Origin: Bin80 sp965219915
GTDB taxonomy: Bacteria > Bacteroidota > Rhodothermia > Rhodothermales > Bin80
Assembly (NCBI GenBank): GCA_965219915.1
Contig: OZ244794.1
Location: 1,674,001 to 1,738,000 of the forward strand
Length of the DNA: 64,000 nucleotides
Direction of reading: 5' to 3'
A model generated the notes under the pieces. That model had not been told where the DNA came from. It searched no databases and was given only the letters and a program-made list of their open reading frames with translations. The position numbers and the translations under genes are program-made. How positions within the stretch are numbered: the first letter of the stretch is position 1; each line of letters begins with the position of its first letter. Below are positions 44,930 through 54,447 of the stretch, in pieces.

Positions 44930-45859
44930 TCAGAGTCCTTTCAGCCCAGACCGTTCCCACAGACGTGCGAGCCACTCGACTTCGGATGAGGCCAGTGGTC
45001 CTTCGGGGCGGGCGTCCCACCAAGCATTGACTTCTGCCTCCGCGCGGCGAAATACTTCCCCCCAACCGCCCGATGGAGCCGAACCCAACTCCGGGAACAG
45101 CTGTGCCCGGGCGATGAAGAATTCGGCTCCCATTGACAAAAGCGACAGGGCACGGTCAGCTTCTGGAGTGGTGTTCTCCGGCCTGGACAATCCAAGGCGG
45201 ACATATGGCAGCGCCCAGTTATTGGGTTCAAGGACGCCCGCAGGATTTTCTACCCACACCCAGCTGTGCAGGACCGAAACTGCAACTTCTGCCTCGCGCG
45301 AATGGGTCGCTAATCCGGGGTCGTGCAGGCCGCCATCCTCGTGATCGGTGCGGTGGCTCTCCATGTCGAGTGAGCCCGAGTGGCGATGCCATGCACCTGG
45401 AGGGAATGGATTTGCCGGAATAGATGCATGCGTTTCGTGGCCAACCACATACCCGAATCCAATGCCTACCAGGGAGTCACGTCCGTTCACATCCGCATAC
45501 ATCAGGATTTCAGGTTCGGTTGGATCGACATCGTTGTCGAACAGTCGTGCAAAGTTGACCCAGTGACGCCCCATTGCCGGAGCGTCAGCGCCCACGGGCC
45601 GGAATCCATCGGCTACGGCGGCTGTCAGACTTAAGTACGGCAATGTTGCCAGCCTACTCTGTCTAAGGAATTCGGCCTGTTCATCCGACAACTCGCACCA
45701 GGATGACACAGGCTGCACACAGGACATTTCATCCTGCTCCTGTGCATAGGTTGTGTTACCCAAGACCGTAGCTGAAACGGCTAGTTGTGAGGCGAGGCAC
45801 GTCGCACGTACGATCTGCCGAAACGGTGGAGCGGTTCGGGCTGGTGCGTCCGGTTTCAT
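44930..45859 (-). CDS. Secreted protein of unknown function
   Basis: 309 residues. N-terminal export signal (hydrophobic about 18-36, cleavage near TYAQ). The mature protein starts with a cysteine-containing segment (SCVQPVSSWCELS, two cysteines 8 apart). It has an MGRHWVNFARLFDND segment (about 95-110), a histidine-rich patch (GHETHASI, AWHRHSGSL, HRTDHEDGGLHDP, about 140-180) that could bind metal, and a tryptophan-rich C-terminus. I do not recognise a named family. GC-richer than the flanking housekeeping genes. Confidence 0.65.
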   Translation of the reverse strand: MKPDAPARTAPPFRQIVRATCLASQLAVSATVLGNTTYAQEQDEMSCVQPVSSWCELSDEQAEFLRQSRLATLPYLSLTAAVADGFRPVGADAPAMGRHWVNFARLFDNDVDPTEPEILMYADVNGRDSLVGIGFGYVVGHETHASIPANPFPPGAWHRHSGSLDMESHRTDHEDGGLHDPGLATHSREAEVAVSVLHSWVWVENPAGVLEPNNWALPYVRLGLSRPENTTPEADRALSLLSMGAEFFIARAQLFPELGSAPSGGWGEVFRRAEAEVNAWWDARPEGPLASSEVEWLARLWERSGLKGL

Positions 45860-45966
45860 CTTGGCAAGCCAGAAGAGAGTGGCGTCAAGTTTGACAAGGC
45901 GGCTCGTTCAATTCGGTTCATTCCTTCAGAGTCGAATCGGTATTTGCGCAATGTTGGCCTGCTATC

Positions 45967-46461
45967 CTACGTAGGTTTTATAACGACGAGCTCGGTCTGT
46001 CCGAGTGCTTCAAGCAGGTGCTGGAGCTGCGTATCATCGAGTCCAAAGGGATAGCGGCTGTATCGGGCCAACGCTTTCTGGCGCATGGGATCCTGCTTCA
46101 ACGGAGGGATACCGCGGCGCCTGCTGATGTTCCTGCTGATGCCCACGTCGGTTCCGAACCGCATTCTCGTCATCCGGTCGTAAGGCACAAGCGTCAGCTG
46201 AGATGTGATCCTATTTAGAATAAGGAATCCATCCGTTCGAACTTCAATGAGCTCTCCGCTGAGGCGCGGAGCTGCGTCCACTCCCCTGACTCTCAGGATT
46301 ACGGTGGTTCCATTCGGAACCACGGATATTCCGGCCGGGAGGAAAAATCTATCCTTCCGGGGCGTATAGATCCTGTCAGTGCGGGAACAGCCAGCACACA
46401 GCGAAATAATCAAGGCAATGGCAGCCCCCCTGAGAATCAAAGCCAAACAAGTGTCTCTCAT
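45967..46461 (-). CDS. Lipoprotein of unknown function, coupled to upstream lipoprotein gene
   Basis: 164 residues with a lipoprotein signal (hydrophobic 8-24, lipobox LCAGC). The middle (about 45-100: GTTVILRVRGVDAAPRLSGELIEVRTDGFLIL) looks like a small beta-barrel. The C-terminal third is basic and may be helical. Its ATG is three bases after the stop of the larger lipoprotein gene, so both are made from one transcript. No family name recognised. Confidence 0.65.
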   Translation of the reverse strand: MRDTCLALILRGAAIALIISLCAGCSRTDRIYTPRKDRFFLPAGISVVPNGTTVILRVRGVDAAPRLSGELIEVRTDGFLILNRITSQLTLVPYDRMTRMRFGTDVGISRNISRRRGIPPLKQDPMRQKALARYSRYPFGLDDTQLQHLLEALGQTELVVIKPT

Positions 46462-46464
46462 GAC

Positions 46465-48024
46465 TCACCTTACCGGGATGCGGGTCTCGAAGAACCTGGT
46501 TTGGAATTCGTCCTTCTCCTCCAGCCATCGTTCCATCAAGCGCACGATGGTCTCCCCGGAGGGTCGGAATTCCTCTGGCGGATCTGCCGACCGGATCCAC
46601 TCCGGCTGGATCCACTCCGTGTAGTATCCCTGACTGGAGAGAAAAAAAGTTCGTTCGTCTTCCGAATGGGTTCCAAGCGGTGCCGATTCAATCGACAGTG
46701 CCTCCGAAGGATGCGTCACCAGATAGTCTTCATCAGCTTGTGCTATTCTGGCCGCCATCGCAGGATCGTGGACTCCATCTATTGGTGCGACATGCACGAA
46801 CGGAACTGCGGTCGGTTCTGCAAATGCGGCCTCTGTCGCAAGGCCCACAAAATCGAATCTCCACTCATCGGCAAGGAAGGAGAGTCGCACGCGAAGTTCA
46901 TTCCCCTCGGGAACCGGAACCTGAATTGCCACTTCGTTCCAGGCCAGCGGCCCCGTGTCCGCAAGGCGCGTGACTCGCTTCCACCCTTGCGGGCCCAGCA
47001 CGCTGACCTCAAGTCCCATAGTCTCCTGGAACCACTGGCCTAATTCCAGTGCTGGCCCAATGGTCTTCATGTCCGCACCCAACCAGTCTAGGGCTTTGGC
47101 GCCCTGGGAGGCCAGCATCAGGTCGTAGAACAGAATCGTGTTGAGCAGACTGTTGCGAAGTCGCAGAACTAGCACAGCGGAGTTGGAGGCTGGCTTGGGG
47201 AACGCCAATTCAATGTAATCCTGGAATTCCTCGGCCGTTACGGATCGGATACGTCGGTCAGAGGAATAGAAGGCCACACCGTCTTTGGCGCGCAGTTCTT
47301 CAAAGCGATCCGATCCGTCTCGGTCTATCGCGCTGGTTGCCCCGGTGATGTCTCCCACAACCAAGATTCGGCCCTTCTCATTCGGATATGCGGCTTGGTC
47401 CGCTTCATGGCGTACTTCGAGAAGAGCAAGGTGATTGATGTAGTGTGTTTCGAAGGCCTCGTTACGCAACTCGAGCCGCACCACGTCGTCGGCATCTGCG
47501 TCAATCAGAATTCGATCTATGTCCCTGCCTTCGAGGAGGGGTGCGATACTGTACGAGAATGCCTCGGCTTCTAGGATTTCTCCAGACTCATTGTGCGAGT
47601 ATATCGTCGGACACGAACCGAAACACTTAGCGCTAGGCCGGGAGCAATAAATCGCAACTCCAGCGATCACTGTAGCGGCAGTAGCCCCAAGGCTTTTTGC
47701 AAAGGACCGTCCCATCAGGACTTCAGTCGAAACCGACTCCAGACCGATCAAGTCGTCGACCGCAAGTTCATCAATATCAGCTGAGCTTGATAGATCCAGC
47801 GAGTACAGGATTCCCGCACCGAAAACAGAGTCCGCCGCTACCCGAGCCCCATCCTCGAAGACCGCTATCCTGCCATCGGTCAAAAAGGCCTTGAACGGAG
47901 TTTCGACAATTGTCCCCTCCGTATCGCTCGGATCCAGCAACTCGACATTAACCGCCGAGGTGAAAACGCAGGAAGAAACTAGAACTGCGAGCATTGCCCC
48001 CAGGAATACATTAAGGTGTTTCAT
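46465..48024 (-). CDS. Large lipoprotein of unknown function
   Basis: 519 residues from the ATG at 48022-48024 (MKHLNVFLGAMLAVLVSSC); the frame is open further upstream to 48087 but loses the signal. Lipobox LVSSC. The N-terminal region (about 25-110) has a beta-barrel-like repeat (FLTDGRIAVFEDGARVAADSVFGAG). A cysteine-rich motif KCFGSCPTIYS follows (about 145), then a long all-beta part with ETHYINHLALLEVRH (about 205). From memory, similar proteins occur as hypotheticals in Gemmatimonadota and Rhodothermota-type genomes, without a function. Co-transcribed with the 164-residue lipoprotein. Confidence 0.7.
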   Translation of the reverse strand: MKHLNVFLGAMLAVLVSSCVFTSAVNVELLDPSDTEGTIVETPFKAFLTDGRIAVFEDGARVAADSVFGAGILYSLDLSSSADIDELAVDDLIGLESVSTEVLMGRSFAKSLGATAATVIAGVAIYCSRPSAKCFGSCPTIYSHNESGEILEAEAFSYSIAPLLEGRDIDRILIDADADDVVRLELRNEAFETHYINHLALLEVRHEADQAAYPNEKGRILVVGDITGATSAIDRDGSDRFEELRAKDGVAFYSSDRRIRSVTAEEFQDYIELAFPKPASNSAVLVLRLRNSLLNTILFYDLMLASQGAKALDWLGADMKTIGPALELGQWFQETMGLEVSVLGPQGWKRVTRLADTGPLAWNEVAIQVPVPEGNELRVRLSFLADEWRFDFVGLATEAAFAEPTAVPFVHVAPIDGVHDPAMAARIAQADEDYLVTHPSEALSIESAPLGTHSEDERTFFLSSQGYYTEWIQPEWIRSADPPEEFRPSGETIVRLMERWLEEKDEFQTRFFETRIPVR

Positions 48025-48604
48025 CAGCTGTTTCCAGGGACCCTGGCATAAACGAAACAAAAGGCGAAAACCATTCTCACAGTGCAATGTCCTGCGCTAA
48101 TATAGCATAAATGCCGGACTCAAGGATAAGCCACACGGGCAAATTCTCGAATAGTAACAGAAATGTCACATGTTTAATCTCATTTAATCTCAATAGTCAC
48201 GCGGAATGCACAAGACGCGGGAAAGGTTTGCACTCGATGCGCCGTTCTCGCGATCCTTCCAAACTGGAGATAAATAATCTTGTAGCAAACCTGCTTGGAG
48301 GTCACGGGAGGTTCGTATTAGCCGCATCCGGGCTGATGACCGAGATTGCCTCTTGCAGGTTGCGCGTAACCGTCTTTCTCGTGTCCAATGCCGTGGAGGT
48401 TGTGGCGGATATAAATTTTTCTAAACTTTTGATACCTGCGACTGCAAAAAGTTGTCGCTGAACGCAGACTACAGCGGTGGGTAAATTGCCCTTTGGACAC
48501 GCCAGTTGTGTCCATTGGTCAGAGTGACCTGAGAACGGAAGTTGTGCGCGTAGCGAACAATCTATTTGTCCAGAGCATTTATAACTAGACTTGAAAGCGG
48601 TGCG
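48025..48604. other. Intergenic region, no gene seen
   Basis: About 580 bases. A plus-strand frame of 116 codons (48111-48461) has neither a start context nor a motif, and its composition differs from the real genes, so I leave it out. Presumably contains the promoter of the lipoprotein pair near its left end. Confidence 0.4.
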
Positions 48605-51244
48605 CTATTTTTCGAGGGCGTAGATGGTTCCTTGGACGACGCCGTTAAACGCTGTTCCCTGTGCATCAACGAGGTTGTACTTGATCTCAATTATCCAGGT
48701 TGGCCCTAAACCGGGGAGACCAATTCGCACAGTAGAATCACGCAGAGATACATCGGAAATCCTGAGTCGCTGCATGTCGTGGCGCTCGGATCCGTAGCGT
48801 CGCGAGCGCAGTAGCTGCCAGGTATTCACTTCGTAACTGTCGGCGCGAGTTGCAGCCCTTTCCTGCAGTGAGGTGGCAAAGGTCAACTCTACAGCTCCTT
48901 CAAGCATGCGCAGGGAAATAGGCATGCGTACAGTTTCACCGGTATACCGAATTCGGTAAAGGCCTCCTGTCTGCATCATTTGGCTGGTTGCCCATGCAGA
49001 CATCCCAACGACATAGAGTTGCCCATCCAGGGGATTCATACGGCCTCGCATGATCCCGGTTGGGAATGCAGGCAGGGGCAGTTCTACAATGCCCGCCTGG
49101 TGTGTGCCTTCCACGGAGTGCGGCATTACAAGAAATATCAGGCCATATCCGTATGAAAGGCTGAGCAATTTTCCAGACAGTGGCCCCCAGCGGTCGCTTT
49201 CGGCCCAGAGCAATTCAGCGGGCGAACGATCATATTTCTGGTCAATCCAGACCAACGGATCCACCATGGCCTCATCTGAGGAGTCTTGGGGTGCGCCGTA
49301 GCCGTACATATTGCCATAGAACCCTCCCGGTTCTACCATATTGATCCGATTCATCGGATTCCAATGTCCCTCTTGGTCGGTTACGATAAAAGTGCCATCG
49401 GGATTAAGTGTAACCCCGTTGGCTGCCCGGAATCCATTGGCGAGGATTGTACTTTCATTTCCGTCGGCGCTCACACGAATCAAGGTGCCGTGTTGGGGAA
49501 TGAGTGCTGGGCGTGCGTGACGGGCACTCTTCGCATAGTAAAAATTTCCGTCTGCATCTGTCTGCAAGCCCATGGCAAACTCATGAAAATGCTCAGTGAC
49601 CTGATGGTCATTGTTGAAGCTCTCATAGTAATCCGTCTGCCCATCGCCATTAAGGTCGTGCAGACGTGCAATTTGATTGCGGCTGCCGACATACAGTTCT
49701 TCTCCGATAGCGCGGACTCCCTAGGGGTTGAAAAAGGCCGGTAGCTACGCGCCGCCATTCGACGGTTGCCCTCCTTCCTGGGTAATACCGGAGAGGTGCC
49801 ACACCTCACCGTCAATGGTTGTGACAACAGCCTGATCACCGCCGGCCAAAAAGTCAATTGCGGTTGGGCGTACCCGGCTCTTCCAGGGGTTATTGAGAGG
49901 TAGGGTCAGTACATCGGCCGCATAGCCTGCCTGTGTGCCTGACACGATCGGGGACTCAAGCACGGGAAGCTCCTGGGTTGGTCCGCCCTGGGTATACGGT
50001 TCCAGGTTTTCGGGCAGACCAGGTGCCGCTTCGTCGGACCCGTATACCAACTCAAAATTCGTGTCGGCCGTTATCGTGACCCGATGCATTCCATTTGACT
50101 GTGTGAGTGTCGCAGCAGACGATGGGATAGCAGTCAGTGCTACGCTGTCAGGCGCGGCGCGAAGGGTTAGCGGGCGTGTGACTCCTGTAATATTCAGCGT
50201 TCTGGCCAACAGAGTGTCGTCCCTGAGGGTGTAGGATTCAAGCACTCGCGCCTGTCCGACCGTGTAGTGAATGATGATCCGGTTATTGTGCACGTACAGG
50301 CCCTTATAATGTGTCCAATCCCGTGGGAGCGGTCCAAACTGGCGGCCGTCGACGGCACGAAATCGTGGGTCCAATGTGGAGTCTGTGGCCGGATTGACCC
50401 AACCCGGGGTCATAGGCGTTTCGACGATCAGATTGCCCACGATCCGGGGGAAAATATTATGCTGATCGTCCAGCAGGATATCTTCCCAGTCAATAAAGCC
50501 GTCACCGGTCCAGAATGCCGCCAGGCGCATGAGATCGTGATCAAACAGCGCAAATGCCTTGCCTGCGGCGACGCCTCCCTCGCCCGGATCAAGCCTGATT
50601 GCAATACCCTTATAAGCAAAATTGCGATCACGAAAATCTTCATTTGGGATGGGGCTACCCCGCCTGTTTATCCCTTTGGGTCCTTCCGATGCGTGTGCTA
50701 TCTCATAGGTTCTCATCAGAAACGGTCCGTAGTCCATTTCTTTCCACGGTGTCTTTCGAGTGGGTGGAGGTCCAAGCGAATCGCCTTCGGGCAGACCGCT
50801 GAGATAAGCTTCTGTGACCTCGAAAAAGGCCTCCGGGTTATGTTCGCGCAAAAACTCTTCGCGAATGAACACGATCACCGCGTATTTTTCCCGTGGTGTG
50901 AGTTGTACTTGGGGCGGCATGAGTCCACGCCCACGTGTAAGCGTGTTGTACAGAGAGAGCGGGTCTTCTCCGTACTTGAAGGGCTCTTGCCAGAACTGTC
51001 GCGAGTTGGGCAGTGTGCCAGGAACGTCAGGTGTTCCGTGACAGCTGAAGCAGGCGGTGCGATAGACACGGAGTCCACGGTGATAGAATTCCTCTGACCA
51101 GTTCTCAATTATGCCTGCGTGGTCAAGTGATTGCTCGTATGCTGGAAGGTCAGAAGTAGCCAGGATGTTGGGTTCCTCAGATCCAGACGTCTGGCAGGCT
51201 GCCAGCACGAGAAGAACCGCGAGGGCTTGATATTGACGGAGCAT
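48605..51244 (-). pseudogene. c-type cytochrome / propeller lipoprotein gene (DUF6797-like) with two compensating frameshifts
   Basis: One ancestral gene now split. Part 1 (49745-51244, 499 residues) has lipobox LAAC, an N-terminal cytochrome c domain with CFSCH (about 65) and a DUF6797-like beta region. Part 2 (48605-49573 and upstream) is the C-terminal propeller. Between them the protein sequence can be followed by eye through a -1 shift near 49757, giving WRRVATGLFQPLG, then a +1 shift near 49699, giving GVRAIGEELYVGSRNQIARLHD. Net frame is unchanged, but two TAG codons (49745-49747 and 49700-49702 region) interrupt it. Either a young pseudogene or a sequence error. Same type of protein as the gene at 40087. 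It lies 54 bases after hisF on the same strand. Confidence 0.8.
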
Positions 51245-51298
51245 AGCGGAATGGGTATATCACTAAGAATAGTGCGTCACGGCGTTGTTCGCAAGTAC

Positions 51299-52063
51299 CT
51301 ACGTCATCCTTACGGTTATTCCTGCATTGTGCAGAAATTGTTTTGCCTGGTTGATGGTCACCTGTTTGAAGTGGAACATTGATGCGGCCAGAACAGCATG
51401 GGCGCGTCCAATTAGCAAAGCATCCCGTAAATGCTCAAGCGTGCCGGCCCCGCCGGAAGCTATAACCGGAAGCTGGACAAGCTCGTCCAGTGCCTGCAGG
51501 AGCTCCAGATCATATCCGATCTGTGTGCCATCCCGATCCATAGATGTAACCAACAGTTCGCCCGCTCCGCGGTCCTCCGCTTCTTTCGCCCACTCAAGTC
51601 CGTCTATTCCCGTGGGACGGCGTCCCCCGTGCGTATAGATTTCCCAGCCACCCTTGGCACGTCTTTTCATGTCTATTGCGATGACCACACACTGGGCACC
51701 GAATGCCCCCGCGCATTCTGAGATAAGTCCGGGGTTTTTGATTGCAGCAGAATTTATGGCAACCTTGTCGGCACCGGCGTGAAGCATCTGCCGCATGTCC
51801 TCAAGGGTTCTAATGCCACCTCCAACGGTGAGGGGAATGAATATTTGCTCGGCGGTTTGACGCACAACATCGTGCATGATCCCACGTCCTTCGTGGGTTG
51901 CCGTGATGTCCAGAAATACCAGTTCATCGGCGCCCTCTGCATTATAGACATGCGCCTGTTCTAGTGGATCACCTGCATCAACCAGATTAACGAACTGGAT
52001 GCCCTTAACGACACGCCCGCGATCAACATCCAGGCAGGGAATAATGCGTTTGGCTATAGACAT
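51299..52063 (-). CDS. hisF: Imidazole glycerol phosphate synthase cyclase subunit HisF
   Basis: 254 residues from the ATG at 52061-52063 (MSIAKRIIPCLDVD). The frame is open upstream to 52240, but that part does not belong to the family. TIM barrel that uses ammonia from HisH to turn PRFAR into IGP and AICAR. Catalytic Asp in CLDVDRGRVVKG (Asp11 region) and Asp in LVTSMDRDGTQIGYD (about 130) are present, as is the phosphate-binding PVIASGGAGTLEHL. Last his gene of the cluster, with about 200 bases between it and hisA. Confidence 0.95.
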   Translation of the reverse strand: MSIAKRIIPCLDVDRGRVVKGIQFVNLVDAGDPLEQAHVYNAEGADELVFLDITATHEGRGIMHDVVRQTAEQIFIPLTVGGGIRTLEDMRQMLHAGADKVAINSAAIKNPGLISECAGAFGAQCVVIAIDMKRRAKGGWEIYTHGGRRPTGIDGLEWAKEAEDRGAGELLVTSMDRDGTQIGYDLELLQALDELVQLPVIASGGAGTLEHLRDALLIGRAHAVLAASMFHFKQVTINQAKQFLHNAGITVRMT

Positions 52064-52264
52064 CCAGTGCGTTTGGGAATGATTTACTGGGTTAACGACA
52101 TTAGGCTGCAGTTCGCAAAGTCCAAGTATTTTGCGCGCCTGGACTGCCGGCAAAATCGGTATGTGATGTTGCGATAGGTAACGAAAGAACTGTCCAATCC
52201 TCGTCGGACTTTCCTTCTTGATGCGCGATTCATTCCACACTACATAGTTTCTTGGGTATGCCCC

Positions 52265-52999
52265 CTAAGTCTTCGTTGGCCAGAGTTCATAGTCCTTGAA
52301 CTTGCCCTCATAAAGAGCACGACCAATGATCACGGAATCAACTCCAAAAGATTCCAGTTCGGCTAGTGCCGTCAGGTCCCTGGGTCCAGATACCCCACCG
52401 CTGGCTGTCAGCCGTGCATGTTTTAACTGCATGCCCAATGTTCGATAGGCATCAAGATTTGGTCCGACCATGGTACCGTCCCGACCAATGTCGGTGTAGA
52501 TGATACGGCGAACACCAAGTGCCTCCATATCTCGGGCAAAGTCAAGCGCAGACAGTCCAGTTCCGCTGGTCCAGCCGTCAACACGCACCTCTCCGTTTTG
52601 AGCGTCTATGCCAACAGCGATACGGTCCGCCCCGTATTTTGCAACCATCGTCCTGACGAGCGCAGGATCCTTGACAGCCGCGGTACCAATGATCACGCGG
52701 TGTATACCCTGATCAAGTACACGGATTACATCCACTGTAGAACGGATGCCTCCACCGGTCTGGACTGGAATAGTCACCGTCTGAGCAATAGATCCGATCA
52801 CTGCGGTATTGTGGGTGTGGCCACCTGAGCGTGCCGCATCCAGGTCCACGACGTGCAGGAACTGTGCGCCCAATGACTCCCATCGGCGCGCCATAACGAT
52901 GGGGTCGTTATGGTAAGTCGTTACCTGATCGTAAGCACCCTGCATCAGCCGCACACAGTTGCCATGCAACAGGTCAATAGCCGGTATGTGGGCGATCAT
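52265..52999 (-). CDS. hisA: Phosphoribosylformimino-5-aminoimidazole carboxamide ribotide isomerase HisA
   Basis: 244 residues. TIM-barrel isomerase of histidine synthesis (ProFAR to PRFAR). Asp in IPAIDLLHGNCVRLMQG (about residue 8) and Asp in IIYTDIGRDGTMVGPN are the catalytic pair. PVQTGGGIRSTVDV and TASGGVSGPRDL bind the two phosphates. Its ATG overlaps the hisH stop by four bases (52996-52999). Confidence 0.95.
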   Translation of the reverse strand: MIAHIPAIDLLHGNCVRLMQGAYDQVTTYHNDPIVMARRWESLGAQFLHVVDLDAARSGGHTHNTAVIGSIAQTVTIPVQTGGGIRSTVDVIRVLDQGIHRVIIGTAAVKDPALVRTMVAKYGADRIAVGIDAQNGEVRVDGWTSGTGLSALDFARDMEALGVRRIIYTDIGRDGTMVGPNLDAYRTLGMQLKHARLTASGGVSGPRDLTALAELESFGVDSVIIGRALYEGKFKDYELWPTKT

Positions 53000-53607
53000 G
53001 CAAGCATTGCAAAATTTGCCAGAATCCGAAGTCCGATGTCATGGCTCTTTTCGGGGTGGAATTGTACCCCATATATATTGTTATGGGCAACAACCACCGG
53101 TAAGGGATGCCCGTAATCAGTCACAGCCACTACATTTTCAGGAGATACATCACTGGCGTAGAATGAATGTGCAAAATAGCACCGAGCGTTCGCAGAGAGC
53201 CCGTTCAAAAGCGGATTGTGCTTCACAGGCGAAACGACATTCCAGCCCATATGCGGGATTTTAAGGGTGGGGTCCGAAGGACGTAGCTCCTTGATGGATC
53301 CTTTTAGTAGTCCCAGCCCAGTGTGCACGCCCTGTTCTGAACTGGATTCAAAGAGCATTTGCATTCCTACACAGATTCCGATGAAAGGCACCTTGCGTGC
53401 GATAGTTTCCATAATTGGTTGTTCCAGCCCCCTTTGCCTGACTTCCTGAATGCATGCACCGAATGCCCCCACGCCTGGAAGAACCAGATGATCAGCTGCA
53501 CGGATGAGGTCTGGATCATCAGTTCTAACAACATCGGGGCGTACGTGCTGAAAGGCCCTTTCGATGGACCGCAGGTTCCCGATACCATAGTCAATGATCG
53601 TAATCAT
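52996..53607 (-). CDS. hisH: Imidazole glycerol phosphate synthase glutaminase subunit HisH
   Basis: 203 residues. Class I glutamine amidotransferase that feeds ammonia to HisF. Nucleophile Cys in PFIGICVGMQMLFE (about 78), oxyanion strand PGVGAFG, and catalytic His and Glu in YGVQFHPEKS. Four-base overlap with hisA and five bases after proC; both point to one operon. Confidence 0.95.
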   Translation of the reverse strand: MITIIDYGIGNLRSIERAFQHVRPDVVRTDDPDLIRAADHLVLPGVGAFGACIQEVRQRGLEQPIMETIARKVPFIGICVGMQMLFESSSEQGVHTGLGLLKGSIKELRPSDPTLKIPHMGWNVVSPVKHNPLLNGLSANARCYFAHSFYASDVSPENVVAVTDYGHPLPVVVAHNNIYGVQFHPEKSHDIGLRILANFAMLA

Positions 53608-53612
53608 TGTGG

Positions 53613-54440
53613 TCAGTCACTGGTCTGACTGAGTTCTTTGGAGCGTTGTGTTGCCGTGGCAACGGCATGGATGAACATCGTACGCAGACCATGTTTTTCC
53701 AACTCCGCGATCGCGGCTATGGCAGTGCCGCCAGGTGTGGTCACTTCGTCGCGTAAAATGGCAGGGTGCTTGTTGGTTTTATCGGCGAGTCTGGCTGCTC
53801 CAAGCACCGTTTGCTTTGCCAGTCTGAACGCGATAGAGCGGGGCAGTCCCTGTTTCACTCCGGCATCGGTCAGCGCCTCTATAAGCATGTAGACATAAGC
53901 AGGACCACTACCACTAAGTCCCGTTACAGCATCCATTAGGTACTCAGGAACCCGCTCCACATTTCCAACAGCTTCGAATATTTCCTGTACCAGGGCCATA
54001 TGTTCGTCGGAGGCCGTACTTCCCGCAGATATGGCTGTTGCTCCACAGTCAACTACCATAGGTGTATTGGGCATAGTGCGGATGATAGGTTGATTCGGGG
54101 AGAATGCATGCCCAATCTGCGCAGTGGTAAGTCCGGCTAGTACAGAAACAATGAGAACTTCCGACTCCACATGATCACGGATTTCTTTTGCGACAGCGAA
54201 CCAATTTGTGGGCTTAACCGCCAAGACCACGATAGTAGCACCGTTTACTGCTGCGGGATTATCGGTCCCCACTGTTACCCCAGGAAGAGCCCTTTTCAGG
54301 TCCTCCAGGGCATAGTGATTTCGGCGTGTTGCACGAATCTGTGATGGATCCAGGCAATTACCAGCCAACAATCCCCCAACGAGGGCGCGGCCGATATTAC
54401 CCGCACCGATGACAGTTATGGTCTGATTAGAAAGCGACAT
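53613..54440 (-). CDS. proC: Pyrroline-5-carboxylate reductase
   Basis: 275 residues. Reduces pyrroline-5-carboxylate to proline with NAD(P)H. N-terminal Rossmann motif VIGAGNIGRALVGGLL (about 9-24), VLAVKPTNW, IIRTMPNTPM, and the C-terminal proC signature with SGSGPAYVYMLIEALTDAGVKQGL (about 160) and VTTPGGTAIAAIAELEKHGLR. Sits between hisB and hisH with gaps of only 7 and 5 bases, so it is co-expressed with histidine genes, an uncommon arrangement. Confidence 0.95.
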   Translation of the reverse strand: MSLSNQTITVIGAGNIGRALVGGLLAGNCLDPSQIRATRRNHYALEDLKRALPGVTVGTDNPAAVNGATIVVLAVKPTNWFAVAKEIRDHVESEVLIVSVLAGLTTAQIGHAFSPNQPIIRTMPNTPMVVDCGATAISAGSTASDEHMALVQEIFEAVGNVERVPEYLMDAVTGLSGSGPAYVYMLIEALTDAGVKQGLPRSIAFRLAKQTVLGAARLADKTNKHPAILRDEVTTPGGTAIAAIAELEKHGLRTMFIHAVATATQRSKELSQTSD

Positions 54441-54447
54441 AAGTGTA

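Noticed and set aside
48111..48461. 116-codon plus-strand frame in the gap before the cytochrome pseudogene
   Set aside because: No motif, signal or coding-like composition; treated as chance.
51300..52240. N-terminal extension of HisF by 59 residues
   Set aside because: HisF begins at MSIAKRIIPCLDVD; the upstream part has no family similarity.
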